NCBI RefSeq assembly: GCF_003610255.1
Contig: NZ_RAPS01000001.1
Location: 3,472,001-3,536,000 of the forward strand
Source: Streptomyces sp. TLI_171
Lineage (GTDB): Bacteria; Actinomycetota; Actinomycetes; Streptomycetales; Streptomycetaceae
DNA: 64,000 bases
Direction of reading: 5' to 3'
Below are positions 31,450 through 39,619 of the stretch, in pieces. The translations under genes and the position numbers were made by a program. The notes beneath the pieces are model-generated. The model was not told the DNA's origin, did no database searches, and worked only from the letters and a program-made list of their open reading frames with translations. The stretch's first letter is position 1. Each line of letters starts with the position of its first letter.

Positions 31450-32928
31450 TCACGCCGACTCCGCCGGGCCGAACCAGCGGGTGAGGGCCTCGGCGAGGCC
31501 GTCGGCGCCGGCGCCGGCCCAGGCCACGTAGCCGTCGGGGCGGACCAGGACGGCGCTCGCCCCGGCCACCGCCCACGGGTCGCGCAGGGTGCCGGTGACG
31601 GTGTCGACCCGGTCCTTCCAGGCGGCGGCGACGGCGCGCGGCGCGGCGTCGTCGGCGAGGTCGAGCAGCACGCCCTGGCCGCGGCGCAGCAGTTCGGGGG
31701 TGCGGACCTCGCCGGCCGCGGTCTCCAGGACCCGCGGGGGCAGCCGGCGGCCGGTCAGCGGGTGGGCGTCCTCGGCGGCCGGGTAGGCGATGTCGAGGTG
31801 GCCGACCCGTCCGGCCAGCAGGCGCTTGACGGAGTCGTGACGGCCGATCAGTTCGGCCATCAGCTCGCGCAGCGGCTGCGACTCGGGGCCGCCGAGGTAG
31901 ATGGTGCCCTGGGCGCGGGTGTTGGCGAGCAGCCGCTCGCCGACCGGGTGGCGCTCCTGGTGGTAGCTGTCGAGCAGCGCCCGGTCGCCGTGGCCGCGGA
32001 GCACGGCGGCGAGCTTCCAGCCGAGGTTGGCGGCGTCCTGGACGCCGGTGCTCAGGCCCTGGCCGCCGGCCGGGAGGTGGATGTGCGCGGCGTCGCCGAC
32101 CAGCAGGACCCGGCCCAGCCGGTACTGGGTGACCTGGCGGGTGGCGTCGGTGAAGTTGCTGACCCAGTCGGCGCCGCCGCCGGAGATGTCCTCGCCGGTG
32201 AGGCGCTGCCAGGCGGCGGCGACCTCGGCGAACTCGGTCTGCTCGGTGCGGTCGGCGGGCGGGGTGCCGTGCTCGCAGACGATGATCCGGTCGACGTTCT
32301 CGGCGAGCGGCGCGGCCATCACCATGCCGGCCGGCACCCGCTCGCCGAGCGGCCGGGGCTTGACCGCGCAGCCGACCACGTCGGCGAGGTACATGCCGCG
32401 GGTGGCGGCGGTGCCGGGGAAGTCGAAGCCGGCGGCGCGGCGGACCGCACTGTGCCCGCCGTCCGCGCCGACCAGGTAGCGGGCCCGCAGCCGGTGTTCG
32501 GCGCCCTCGTGCAGCATCGTGGCGGTGACGCCGTCGGCGTCCTGCTCCAGGCCCTGGAACTCCCAGCCGCGGCGCAGTTCGGCGCCGAGCTCGGTCGCCC
32601 ACTCCTCCAGCACCTGTTCGGTGCGGGACTGCGGGATGCCGCGGGCGCCGAAGTGGCCGTCGGGCAGCACCGTGTAGTCGAAGACCACGCCGCCGAAGTG
32701 GCCGAGCGGGCTGGTCTCCAGGCCCTCGAAGCGGTCGGCCAGGCCGCGCTGGTCGAAGGTCTCCAGGGCCCGGGCGGTGAAGCCCAGGCCGCGGGACTGG
32801 CCGGTGGGGGCGGCCAGCTTCTCCACCACCAGCACGCTGGCGCCGCCGAGGCGCAGCTCGCCGGCCAGCATCAGTCCGGCCGGTCCGGCGCCGACGACGA
32901 CGACGTCCGCGTCGATCTCCCCGTTCAT
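31450..32928 (-). CDS. FAD-dependent aromatic polyketide hydroxylase (PgaE/JadH-like) B
   Basis: A 492-residue flavoprotein monooxygenase: ADVVVVGAGPAGLMLAGELRL, QSRGLGFTARALETFDQRGL, HFGGVVFDYTVLPDGHFGARG, LVGADGGHSAVRR and VLLVGDAAHIHLPAGGQGLSTGVQD. Of the three paralogues this one looks closest to PgaE-type angucyclinone C12 hydroxylases. ATG 32928 follows GGAGGAAGAG. The C-terminal thioredoxin-like domain ends VLVRPDGYVAWAG. It is read after hydroxylase C in the main operon with a 20-bp gap. Confidence 0.93.
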   Translation of the reverse strand: MNGEIDADVVVVGAGPAGLMLAGELRLGGASVLVVEKLAAPTGQSRGLGFTARALETFDQRGLADRFEGLETSPLGHFGGVVFDYTVLPDGHFGARGIPQSRTEQVLEEWATELGAELRRGWEFQGLEQDADGVTATMLHEGAEHRLRARYLVGADGGHSAVRRAAGFDFPGTAATRGMYLADVVGCAVKPRPLGERVPAGMVMAAPLAENVDRIIVCEHGTPPADRTEQTEFAEVAAAWQRLTGEDISGGGADWVSNFTDATRQVTQYRLGRVLLVGDAAHIHLPAGGQGLSTGVQDAANLGWKLAAVLRGHGDRALLDSYHQERHPVGERLLANTRAQGTIYLGGPESQPLRELMAELIGRHDSVKRLLAGRVGHLDIAYPAAEDAHPLTGRRLPPRVLETAAGEVRTPELLRRGQGVLLDLADDAAPRAVAAAWKDRVDTVTGTLRDPWAVAGASAVLVRPDGYVAWAGAGADGLAEALTRWFGPAESA

Positions 32929-32948
32929 CTCTTCCTCCTGATACGTGG

Positions 32949-34439
32949 TCAGTGGTGCACGGCGGGTGCGCCGAACCAGCGGGTGAGGGCCTCGGTCAGG
33001 CCGGCGGTGCGGTCGCCGGCCCAGGCGACGTGGCCGTCGGGGCGGACCAGCAGCGCCTCGCGGGCGGGCAGCGGCCCGTCGGCGGCGGGTGTCGCGTCGG
33101 CGAGGTCGACCCGCCCGGCCCAGGGGCGGACGGCCTCGCGCAGGTCGGGGCCCTCGGCGGCGGGCAGCAGCAGGCCGCGGCCGGTGCGGAGCAGTTCGGT
33201 GCTGCGGACGGCGGTGCCGTCCGGGCGGTGCAGCGGGGTGTCGGGCAGCCGGGCGCCGAGCAGCGGGTGCCCGCCGGCTCCGCCGTACCCGAGGGCGGTG
33301 CCGGAGATCACCCCGGCCAGGTGGACGCGGACCGGCTCCAGGCGGAGCAGTTCGGCGAGCAGGGCGCGGAACGGTTCGATCTCGGGGCCGCCGAGCAGCA
33401 GCGCGCCCTGGGCGGCGATGTTGGCGAGCACCTGGCGGCCGACCCGGTGCCGCTCGTCGTGGTAGCTGTCGAGCAGGGCCCGGTCGCCGTCGCCGCGGAC
33501 CACGGAGGCGAGCTTCCAGCCGAGGTTGAAGGCGTCCTGGACGGCCAGGTTGAGGGCCTGGCCGCCGCTGGGCATCTGCCGGTGCGCGGCGTCGCCGGCG
33601 AACAGCACCCGGCCGTGCCGGTAGGCGGCGAGTTGGCGGTGGGCGTCGCCGAAGGCGTTCAGCCAGTGCGGTTCGCCGCCGGAGACATCCTCGCCGGTGA
33701 CGGACTGCCAGACCTCGGCGATCTCGGCGAACTCCGGTGCCTTGCCGTCGCGTTCGCCGACCGGGCGGCCGAAGCGGTGGACCATCACCCGGGTCAGGCC
33801 GGCCCGGGTGGCGGCGATGGCCAGGCCCCGGGGCAGCCGCTGGAAGCGGCGGTCGGGGATGTCGAGGCCGGTGACGTCGGCGCGCAGCAGTTCGTGCTCG
33901 GCGTCCCGGCCGGGGAAGTCGGGGGCGGTGAGGCGGCGCACGGTGCTGTCCTCGCCGTCGCAGGCGACCAGCCAGCGGGCGGTGACCGTCGCCGGGCCGC
34001 CGGGCGTCTCGGCGTCGACCCGCACCCCATCGGGGCCGGGGTGGACGGCGGTGACCCGGTGGTGGCGGCGCAGGTCCGCGCCGAGGGCGGCCGCCCGGTC
34101 CTGCAGCAGCTGCTCGGTGCGGCCCTGCGGGACCTTCCACTGGCCGGGGTGGGGCCCGGGCAGGGAGAGGTCGAGCGGCAGGCCGCCGAAGTGGCCGCGG
34201 GGCTCGTTCGGCGGGGTGCCGAGATCGTCCAGCAGGCCGCGCGCGTCGAGGATCTCCATGGTCCGGGCGTGCAGGGTGGTGGCCCGGGACTCGGTGGTGG
34301 GCCCGTCGCGCTCGTCCAGCACGGTCACCCGGGCGCCGCCGAGGCGCAGTTCGGCGGCGAGCAGCAGCCCGGCCGGCCCGCCGCCGACCACGGCCACATC
34401 GGTGTCGGCCAGGGCGGCCGGATCCGGGCTCGGGGTCAT
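32949..34439 (-). CDS. FAD-dependent aromatic polyketide hydroxylase (JadF/PgaE class) C
   Basis: A 496-residue flavoprotein monooxygenase: DVAVVGGGPAGLLLAAELRLGG, SRATTLHARTMEILDARGLL, LVACDGEDSTVRR and VLFAGDAAHRQMPSGGQALNLAVQD. It is more divergent from hydroxylases A and B, which are closer to each other. The HRQMPSGGQ loop replaces HIHLPAGGQ, suggesting a different substrate position. Its ATG overlaps the aromatase stop by ATGA. The position directly after the aromatase is that of JadF-like enzymes, which combine hydroxylation with dehydration; this analogy is inference. Confidence 0.9.
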   Translation of the reverse strand: MTPSPDPAALADTDVAVVGGGPAGLLLAAELRLGGARVTVLDERDGPTTESRATTLHARTMEILDARGLLDDLGTPPNEPRGHFGGLPLDLSLPGPHPGQWKVPQGRTEQLLQDRAAALGADLRRHHRVTAVHPGPDGVRVDAETPGGPATVTARWLVACDGEDSTVRRLTAPDFPGRDAEHELLRADVTGLDIPDRRFQRLPRGLAIAATRAGLTRVMVHRFGRPVGERDGKAPEFAEIAEVWQSVTGEDVSGGEPHWLNAFGDAHRQLAAYRHGRVLFAGDAAHRQMPSGGQALNLAVQDAFNLGWKLASVVRGDGDRALLDSYHDERHRVGRQVLANIAAQGALLLGGPEIEPFRALLAELLRLEPVRVHLAGVISGTALGYGGAGGHPLLGARLPDTPLHRPDGTAVRSTELLRTGRGLLLPAAEGPDLREAVRPWAGRVDLADATPAADGPLPAREALLVRPDGHVAWAGDRTAGLTEALTRWFGAPAVHH

Positions 34440-35380
34440 GACCGCGGGTCCCCCTCGGTGAACGCCTTGGCGTGGTGGAGGGTGGCGCGGCTGTTGGTGG
34501 AGAGGGCGTCGTGGACGTAGGTGCGGGCGTCGTGGAGGGTGGCGTGGGGTCCGAGGATGTCGGTGATGCGGTCGGTGTTGATGGTGACGGTGTGTTGGGA
34601 GGTGGCGGTGGTGGTGCCGTCGGGGGTGGGGGTGAAGGTCCAGCGGCCGGTGTGGAGGGCGAGGAGGGCGGGGAGGGTGACCTGCTTGTAGGCGATGCGT
34701 TGGCCGGGTGTGGTGACGCGGTGGGATTTGGTGGTGTGGGTGCTGCCGTCCTTGGCGCGGGTGTCCATCTCCAGGGTCTGGAGGTGGGGGGTGTCCTCGG
34801 TGAGGCGGACGGCGGCGACGTGCGGGAGGCGTTCGGCCCAGAGGTCGGCGCGGTCGATGAAGTCGTAGACCTCGTCGGGCTTGGCGGCGATCTCGACGGT
34901 GTCCTCGAAGGAGAAGGTGGCGGCCTCGGCGGCGTGCGCGAACTCCACGTTCCGCTTCAGACCCGCCAACTCGGAACGGCTGTTGCGGTCCACCGCCTCG
35001 TCGATCCACAGCAGGTCGTGCGGGTCGTCGTCGATCGCCCGGTAGTCGTGCAGCAGGCGGACCTTGCACTGCTCGGCGCCCAGCGGCTCGATGATCCAGG
35101 TGCCGGCCATCGCGGCGACCGGCGGTGCCGGTATCTCCTGGCGGAAGCCGATCCGCAGCGCCTGCGGGTCGAGGTCGCGGTGCGAGGTCCAGTTCTTCGG
35201 CTGGCCGTTGGCGGTGGCCGAGATGTGGATCCGCTCCTGGCCCTCGCCGAGGTCCTCGCGGTCGACGTGGATGGTGGGCGGGAAGATCCGCGGCCAGTTC
35301 TCGACCTGGGCGATCAGCTGGTAGACCGCCTGCGCGGGCGCGTCCACCTGGATGTCGTGCTCGACCTGACGGGTCGTCAT
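34436..35380 (-). CDS. Didomain aromatase/cyclase (SRPBCC), copy 2
   Basis: A 314-residue two-domain protein. The first domain (VEHDIQVDAPAQAVYQLIAQVENWPRIFPPTIHV) differs from copy 1 but is of the same family. The second is encoded by the 517-bp repeat shared with 25562-26509. It lies directly after the ketoreductase in the core operon, the place held by JadD-type aromatases, so this is probably the primary first-ring aromatase. It overlaps hydroxylase C by four bases. There is a 37-bp gap to the KR gene. Confidence 0.93.
   Translation of the reverse strand: MTTRQVEHDIQVDAPAQAVYQLIAQVENWPRIFPPTIHVDREDLGEGQERIHISATANGQPKNWTSHRDLDPQALRIGFRQEIPAPPVAAMAGTWIIEPLGAEQCKVRLLHDYRAIDDDPHDLLWIDEAVDRNSRSELAGLKRNVEFAHAAEAATFSFEDTVEIAAKPDEVYDFIDRADLWAERLPHVAAVRLTEDTPHLQTLEMDTRAKDGSTHTTKSHRVTTPGQRIAYKQVTLPALLALHTGRWTFTPTPDGTTTATSQHTVTINTDRITDILGPHATLHDARTYVHDALSTNSRATLHHAKAFTEGDPRS
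34464..34980 (-). repeat. 517-bp inverted repeat, copy 2
   Basis: Matches 25971-26487 in opposite orientation without a difference that I could find. It lies within the second-domain coding region of aromatase copy 2. The two copies are about 8 kb apart, facing away from each other. Confidence 0.92.
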
Positions 35381-35417
35381 GAGTCGGTTTCCCTCCGGGT
35401 TCGGGTGCGGGCGCGGA

Positions 35418-36212
35418 TCAGAAGTTGCCGAGGCCGCCGCAGACGTTGATGGCCTGCGCGGTGATCGAGGCGGCCGGGTCGGAGGCCAGGTAGGCGACCA
35501 TGCCGGCCACCTCCTCCGGGGTGGAGTACCGGCCCAGCGGGATCTTCGACTGGAACTTCTGCAGGATCGCGTCCTCGGTGGTGTCGTAGGCGGCCGCGTA
35601 GCCCGCCCGCACCCGGTGCGCCATAGGCGTCTCGACGTAGCCGGGGCAGACCGCGTTCACGGTGATCCCGGTCGGCGCGAGCTCGTTGCCGAGCGCCTTG
35701 GTGAACCCGACCACGCCGTGCTTGGAGGCGGAGTACGGGGCGCCCAGCACCACGCCCTGCTTGCCGGCGGTGGAGGCGATGTTGATGATCCGGCCCCACG
35801 GCTTGTCCCGCAGCCCACCGGTGGTGAGCACCTCCCGGGTGAGCCGGAAGACGCTGGTCAGGTTGGTCTCGATGACGTCGGCCCACAGCTCGTCGGCGAT
35901 GTCGGCGGTGACGCCGCCACCGGACCGGCCGGCGTTGTTGACCAGGACGTCGACGCCGCCGAAGCGGTCCACCGCGGCCTGCACGAAGGCCGTCGCGGAC
36001 GCCTGGTCGCGGACGTCGAGCACCGCGCCGTCGGCCTCGAAGCCGTCCTCCAGCAGCTGCTTGACGGTGGCGGCGACGTTGTCGGCGTCACGGGCGCCGA
36101 TGAACACCCGGTGCCCGGCCGCGGCCAGGGCCCGGGCGGACGCCAGGCCGATGCCGCTGGTGGCCCCGGTGACCAGGGCGACCCGGCCGTGGGCGGAAGG
36201 GGTGGTGGACAT
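35418..36212 (-). CDS. Polyketide ketoreductase (ActIII type)
   Basis: A 264-residue short-chain dehydrogenase: VTGATSGIGLASARALA binds NADPH, NNAGRSGGG and the catalytic Ser-Tyr-Lys set (INIASTAGKQG, YSASKHGVVGFTKAL) follow, then VNAVCPGYVETPMAHRVR. ActIII-family KRs reduce the C9 ketone of the nascent poly-beta-ketone; in angucyclines the same family reaction sets up first-ring closure. ATG 36212 is preceded by a GAGAGGAA site. The 144-bp gap to the ACP gene holds no obvious promoter. Confidence 0.94.
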   Translation of the reverse strand: MSTTPSAHGRVALVTGATSGIGLASARALAAAGHRVFIGARDADNVAATVKQLLEDGFEADGAVLDVRDQASATAFVQAAVDRFGGVDVLVNNAGRSGGGVTADIADELWADVIETNLTSVFRLTREVLTTGGLRDKPWGRIINIASTAGKQGVVLGAPYSASKHGVVGFTKALGNELAPTGITVNAVCPGYVETPMAHRVRAGYAAAYDTTEDAILQKFQSKIPLGRYSTPEEVAGMVAYLASDPAASITAQAINVCGGLGNF

Positions 36213-36356
36213 GCTGTTCCTCTCGGGAATGCCGCGCCGGGTCCGGCGGTGTGGGGCCCGCCGGACCCGGACGACGGCGGAAGGGATGGTCGGTGGGACG
36301 ACCGCCGCCCGGAGGGCTGTTCGGGGGAAGTGTGGCGGCGGTCACTGGGGGATGGC

Positions 36357-36623
36357 TCAGGCGGCGGTGAAGTGGCGGTTGACCGCCTCGATCAGCGCGC
36401 GCGGGGTGTCGACCTCGCTCAGCAGGTCATCGTCCAGGGCGACGCCGAACTCGCGCTCGATCCGGCTGCCGGTCTCCAGCAGCGCCAGCGACTCGTAGCC
36501 GAGCACCTCGAACTGCACGTCGAGGATCTCGCCGTCCAGGTCGACCGCCTCGTCCGCACCGGCTGCCTCCAGCAGGATGCGGCGCAGGTCGTCCAGGGTG
36601 AACTCGCGGGTGTCAATGGACAT
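36357..36623 (-). CDS. Type II polyketide acyl carrier protein
   Basis: An 88-residue carrier protein. The phosphopantetheine motif is LGYESLALLE with Ser45 as the attachment site; helix 1 is LDDLRRILLEAAG. The length and the FEVLGYESLALLETGSRIE pattern are typical of aromatic PKS ACPs. ATG 36623 follows AAAGGA. It is the third gene of the minimal PKS, 41 bp after the chain length factor. Confidence 0.95.
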   Translation of the reverse strand: MSIDTREFTLDDLRRILLEAAGADEAVDLDGEILDVQFEVLGYESLALLETGSRIEREFGVALDDDLLSEVDTPRALIEAVNRHFTAA

Positions 36624-36664
36624 TTGAGGTCCTTTCGGGTCGGATTTCTGCAGGGACGGGGGGA

Positions 36665-37879
36665 TCAGTCGACGGCGCGGACCACGACGGCGGAGTTGAA
36701 GCCGCCGTAGCCGCGGGCCACCACCAGCGCGGTGCGCACCCGGGCGGTGCGGGGCTGCGGGCCGACCAGGTCGAGGCCGAGCGACTCGTCGGCGTTGACG
36801 TTGACGGTCGGCGGGATCAGGCCCTCCTCGATGGCGAGCAGCGCGGTCGCGATGTCCAGCGGCGCGGCGCCGGAGTACAGCCGGCCGGTCATCGTCTTGG
36901 GGGCGGTCACCGGGACGCCGCAGACGCCGAACACCGCGCACAGCGCCTCGGCCTCGACGCGGTCCAGCTCGGGCACGCCCGCCGCGTCCGCGAACACCAC
37001 GTCCACGTCCTCGGGGCGGGCGCCCGCGTCGGCCAGCGCCAGCTCGATCGCCTTGCGCAGGCCGGGCTCCCGGTCGCTGCCGGGCCGCGGGTCGAAAGTG
37101 GCGCCGTAGCCGGCGATCTCGCCGTACACCCGGGCGCCGCGGGCCTGCGCGGACTCGGCCGACTCCATGATCAGGATCGCGCCGCCCTCACCGGGCACGT
37201 AGCCGGACGCCTCGGTGTCGAACGGCAGGAACGCCCGGCCGGGCTCGTCGCTGGTGCTCATCCGGCCGGCGGCCTGCTGCGCGACCCAGCCCCACGGGCA
37301 GATCGAGGCGTCCACCGAGCCGGTGACGATCACCGGGGTGCCCTTGCGGATCAGCCGGCGGCCGTGCGCCACCGCGTCGATGCCGCCCGCCTCGTCGCTG
37401 ACGATGACGCCGCTCGGGCCCTTCATGCCGTTGCGGATCGAGATCTGACCGCTGTTCACCGCGTAGAACCAGGCGAAGGACTGGTAGGCCGACACGAACT
37501 GGCTGCCCTGGCCCCAGAGCTTCTCAAGCTCGTTCTGGCCGAACTCGAAGCCGCCCGAGGAGGACGCGGTGACCACGCCCATGTCGTACTCGGGCAGGTC
37601 CTTCGGGTCCAGGCCGGCGTCCTTCAGCGCCCAGTCCGCGGCGACCAGCGCCAGGCGGGTCATCCGGTCGGTCTGCGGGATCAGCCGGCTCGGCAGGTGG
37701 TCCTCGGCGACGAAGCCGGGCACCTCCCCCGCCAGCGTCGACGGGTAGGACGCCGGGTCGAACCGGGTGACCCGGCCGATGCCGCTCTTGCCGGCCCGGG
37801 TCGCCGCCCAGTAGTCGGCCGTGCCGAGCCCGTTCGGGGCCGCGATGCCGATGCCGGTCACCACCACCGGGGTAGTCAT
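36665..37879 (-). CDS. Ketosynthase beta / chain length factor
   Basis: A 404-residue KS-fold subunit that pairs with KS-alpha and sets chain length. The active-site Cys is absent: the region reads [17 protein letters not shown], where chain length factors usually have a Gln before AGG; here it is Glu163. [16 protein letters not shown] and [21 protein letters not shown] are standard. ATG overlaps the KS-alpha stop by ATGA, the normal coupling for this heterodimer. An angucycline-type decaketide is expected from the context of the cluster, not from a gating residue that I could verify. Confidence 0.95.
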   Translation of the reverse strand: MTTPVVVTGIGIAAPNGLGTADYWAATRAGKSGIGRVTRFDPASYPSTLAGEVPGFVAEDHLPSRLIPQTDRMTRLALVAADWALKDAGLDPKDLPEYDMGVVTASSSGGFEFGQNELEKLWGQGSQFVSAYQSFAWFYAVNSGQISIRNGMKGPSGVIVSDEAGGIDAVAHGRRLIRKGTPVIVTGSVDASICPWGWVAQQAAGRMSTSDEPGRAFLPFDTEASGYVPGEGGAILIMESAESAQARGARVYGEIAGYGATFDPRPGSDREPGLRKAIELALADAGARPEDVDVVFADAAGVPELDRVEAEALCAVFGVCGVPVTAPKTMTGRLYSGAAPLDIATALLAIEEGLIPPTVNVNADESLGLDLVGPQPRTARVRTALVVARGYGGFNSAVVVRAVD

Positions 37880-39147
37880 GCCACGCTCCTCTCGGGCCGC
37901 GCCAGCACCATGGCGCTCTGGAAGCCGCCGAACCCGCTGCCCACGCTCAGCACCGCGTCGGTCCGCTGCTCACGGGCCGTCAGCGGGACGTAGTCCAGGT
38001 CGCAGTCCGGGTCGGGGGTGTGCAGGTTGGCCGTCGGCGGCACCACGTGGTGCTCCATGGCCAGCGCGGACGCGGCGATCTCGATCGAGCCGATCGCGCC
38101 CAGCGAGTGCCCCACCATCGACTTGATGGAGCTGACCGGCGTCCGGTACGCGTGGTCGCCGAGGCTGCGTTTGAACGCCGCGGTCTCGTGCCGGTCGTTC
38201 TGCTTGGTGCCGGAGCCGTGCGCGTTGATGTAGTCGATCGCGGTCGGGTTCATCCGCGCCTCGCCGAGCGCCGCGTCGATCGCCGCGGCCATCTCCGCGC
38301 CGTCCGCCCGCAGACCGGTCATGTGGTACGCGTTCGAGCGGGTCGCGTAGCCGGCGATCTCCGCGTAGACGTGCGCGCCACGGGCCTTCGCGCTCTCCAG
38401 CTCCTCCAGCACGAACACGGCCGCGCCCTCACCCAGCACGAAGCCGTTGCGGGAGGCGTCGAACGGCCGGGAGGCGTGCGCCGGGTCGTCGAAGCGCGGA
38501 GTGGTGGCCTTGATCGCGTCGAAGCAGGCCATGGTGATCGGCGAGATCGGGGCGTCCGAGGAGCCCGCGATCATCACGTCGGCGGTGCCCTCGCGGATCA
38601 GCTCCACCGCGTGGCCGACCGAGTCGATGCCGGAGGTGCAGCCGGTGGAGACCACCGTGCTCGGGCCCTGCGCACCCAGGTCCCAGGCCACCTCGGCCGC
38701 GAAGGAGCTCGGCACGAGGTAGTTGTAGAGGTGCGGGACGGCGTAGGTGTGGTCCACCAGGTGCAGCCGGCCGCCGTCGCTGACCACGTTGTACTCCTGG
38801 TCCAGGCCCATGGTCGCGCCGACCGCGCTGCCGATGGTCACCCCGACCCGGTACGGGTCCGCCCAGTCCACGCCGATGTTGCTGTCCGCCACCGCGCCGC
38901 GCGCCGCGACCACCGCGAACTGCGCGGCCCGGTCCATCCGGCGGATCTCCTGCGGTGTCAGGCCGTGGTCGGCCGGCGCGAAGTCGATCTCGGCAGCCAC
39001 CCGCGACCGGAACGGCGTCGGGTCGAAGAAGGTGATGCCGCGGGTCGCGGTGCGGCCCTCGCTCAGCAGGTCCCAGAACGCCTTGCGCCCGACGCCGCCG
39101 GGCGCGATCACCTCGATGCCGGTGATCACCACGCGACGGCCGCTCAT
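37876..39147 (-). CDS. Ketosynthase alpha
   Basis: A 423-residue beta-ketoacyl synthase. The catalytic Cys170 lies in [20 protein letters not shown], the two His in [15 protein letters not shown] and [14 protein letters not shown], with Lys in SSIKSMVGH. It condenses malonyl-ACP units. The ATG overlaps the cyclase stop and the stop overlaps the chain length factor start (both ATGA), giving a tightly coupled cyclase / KS-alpha / KS-beta unit as in angucycline clusters. Confidence 0.97.
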   Translation of the reverse strand: MSGRRVVITGIEVIAPGGVGRKAFWDLLSEGRTATRGITFFDPTPFRSRVAAEIDFAPADHGLTPQEIRRMDRAAQFAVVAARGAVADSNIGVDWADPYRVGVTIGSAVGATMGLDQEYNVVSDGGRLHLVDHTYAVPHLYNYLVPSSFAAEVAWDLGAQGPSTVVSTGCTSGIDSVGHAVELIREGTADVMIAGSSDAPISPITMACFDAIKATTPRFDDPAHASRPFDASRNGFVLGEGAAVFVLEELESAKARGAHVYAEIAGYATRSNAYHMTGLRADGAEMAAAIDAALGEARMNPTAIDYINAHGSGTKQNDRHETAAFKRSLGDHAYRTPVSSIKSMVGHSLGAIGSIEIAASALAMEHHVVPPTANLHTPDPDCDLDYVPLTAREQRTDAVLSVGSGFGGFQSAMVLARPERSVA

Positions 39148-39473
39148 GCGGACGCCTCCCACTGGTAGAAGCGCTGCGCCATCGCGTCCGACGGGGACCG
39201 CCAGGTCTTCGGGTCGTACGCCTCGATGAAGGGCTTCAGGTCCTGGCTGATCCCGACGAACCGCGGGTCGGACTTGGCGTCCTCGATCCGCTCGCCGCCG
39301 TTGTCGGTGTCGAAGTCCTGGAGGTGGAAGTACAGCCCCCGGTAGTGGAACAGCTGGCGCCGACGGGTGCCCATCCGGTGCGGCATCTCCGTGCGGTCGA
39401 AATCCCCGAAGAGCGTGGCGACGTCCAGGCTCGCCTCCGGGTCCATGCGGGCGACAATCAGCGTACTGTGCAC
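39144..39473 (-). CDS. Angucycline-type polyketide cyclase (JadI/UrdF, TcmI fold)
   Basis: A 109-residue single-domain cyclase. [40 protein letters not shown] and [21 protein letters not shown] match the small cyclase found before KS-alpha in angucycline clusters (JadI, UrdF, LanF), which closes the angular last ring. This gene is my main reason for calling the cluster an angucycline. GTG 39473 follows GGAGGGG with 6 bases of spacing. It heads the long minus-strand operon. Confidence 0.93.
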   Translation of the reverse strand: MHSTLIVARMDPEASLDVATLFGDFDRTEMPHRMGTRRRQLFHYRGLYFHLQDFDTDNGGERIEDAKSDPRFVGISQDLKPFIEAYDPKTWRSPSDAMAQRFYQWEASA

Positions 39474-39566
39474 CGTTTTCCCCTCCGAAATCAGCGCACC
39501 TGGATACGGTGCGACCATTTGACACCTATTCTCCGAGCCTTTTTGCGCGCTTTCAACGACGTAATC

Positions 39567-39584
39567 GTCAGGGCATTGTCAGGG
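39567..39584. promoter_or_regulatory. Direct repeat GTCAGGG-CATT-GTCAGGG before the PKS operon
   Basis: Two identical heptamers in 11-bp phase, 94 bp upstream of the cyclase start. They read toward the plus strand, opposite to the operon, unlike the repeats at 19712 and 24591. A third related heptamer (ACGTCGT on the minus strand) may continue the phasing. Confidence 0.45.
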
Positions 39585-39619
39585 ATTCGAAAAACCGTCC
39601 GGAGCGGCCGGTCAGGAAT

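Noticed and set aside
38020..39168. Plus-strand open frame opposite KS-alpha
   Set aside because: His/Arg/Ala-rich, no motif, and fully explained by the KS-alpha gene on the other strand.
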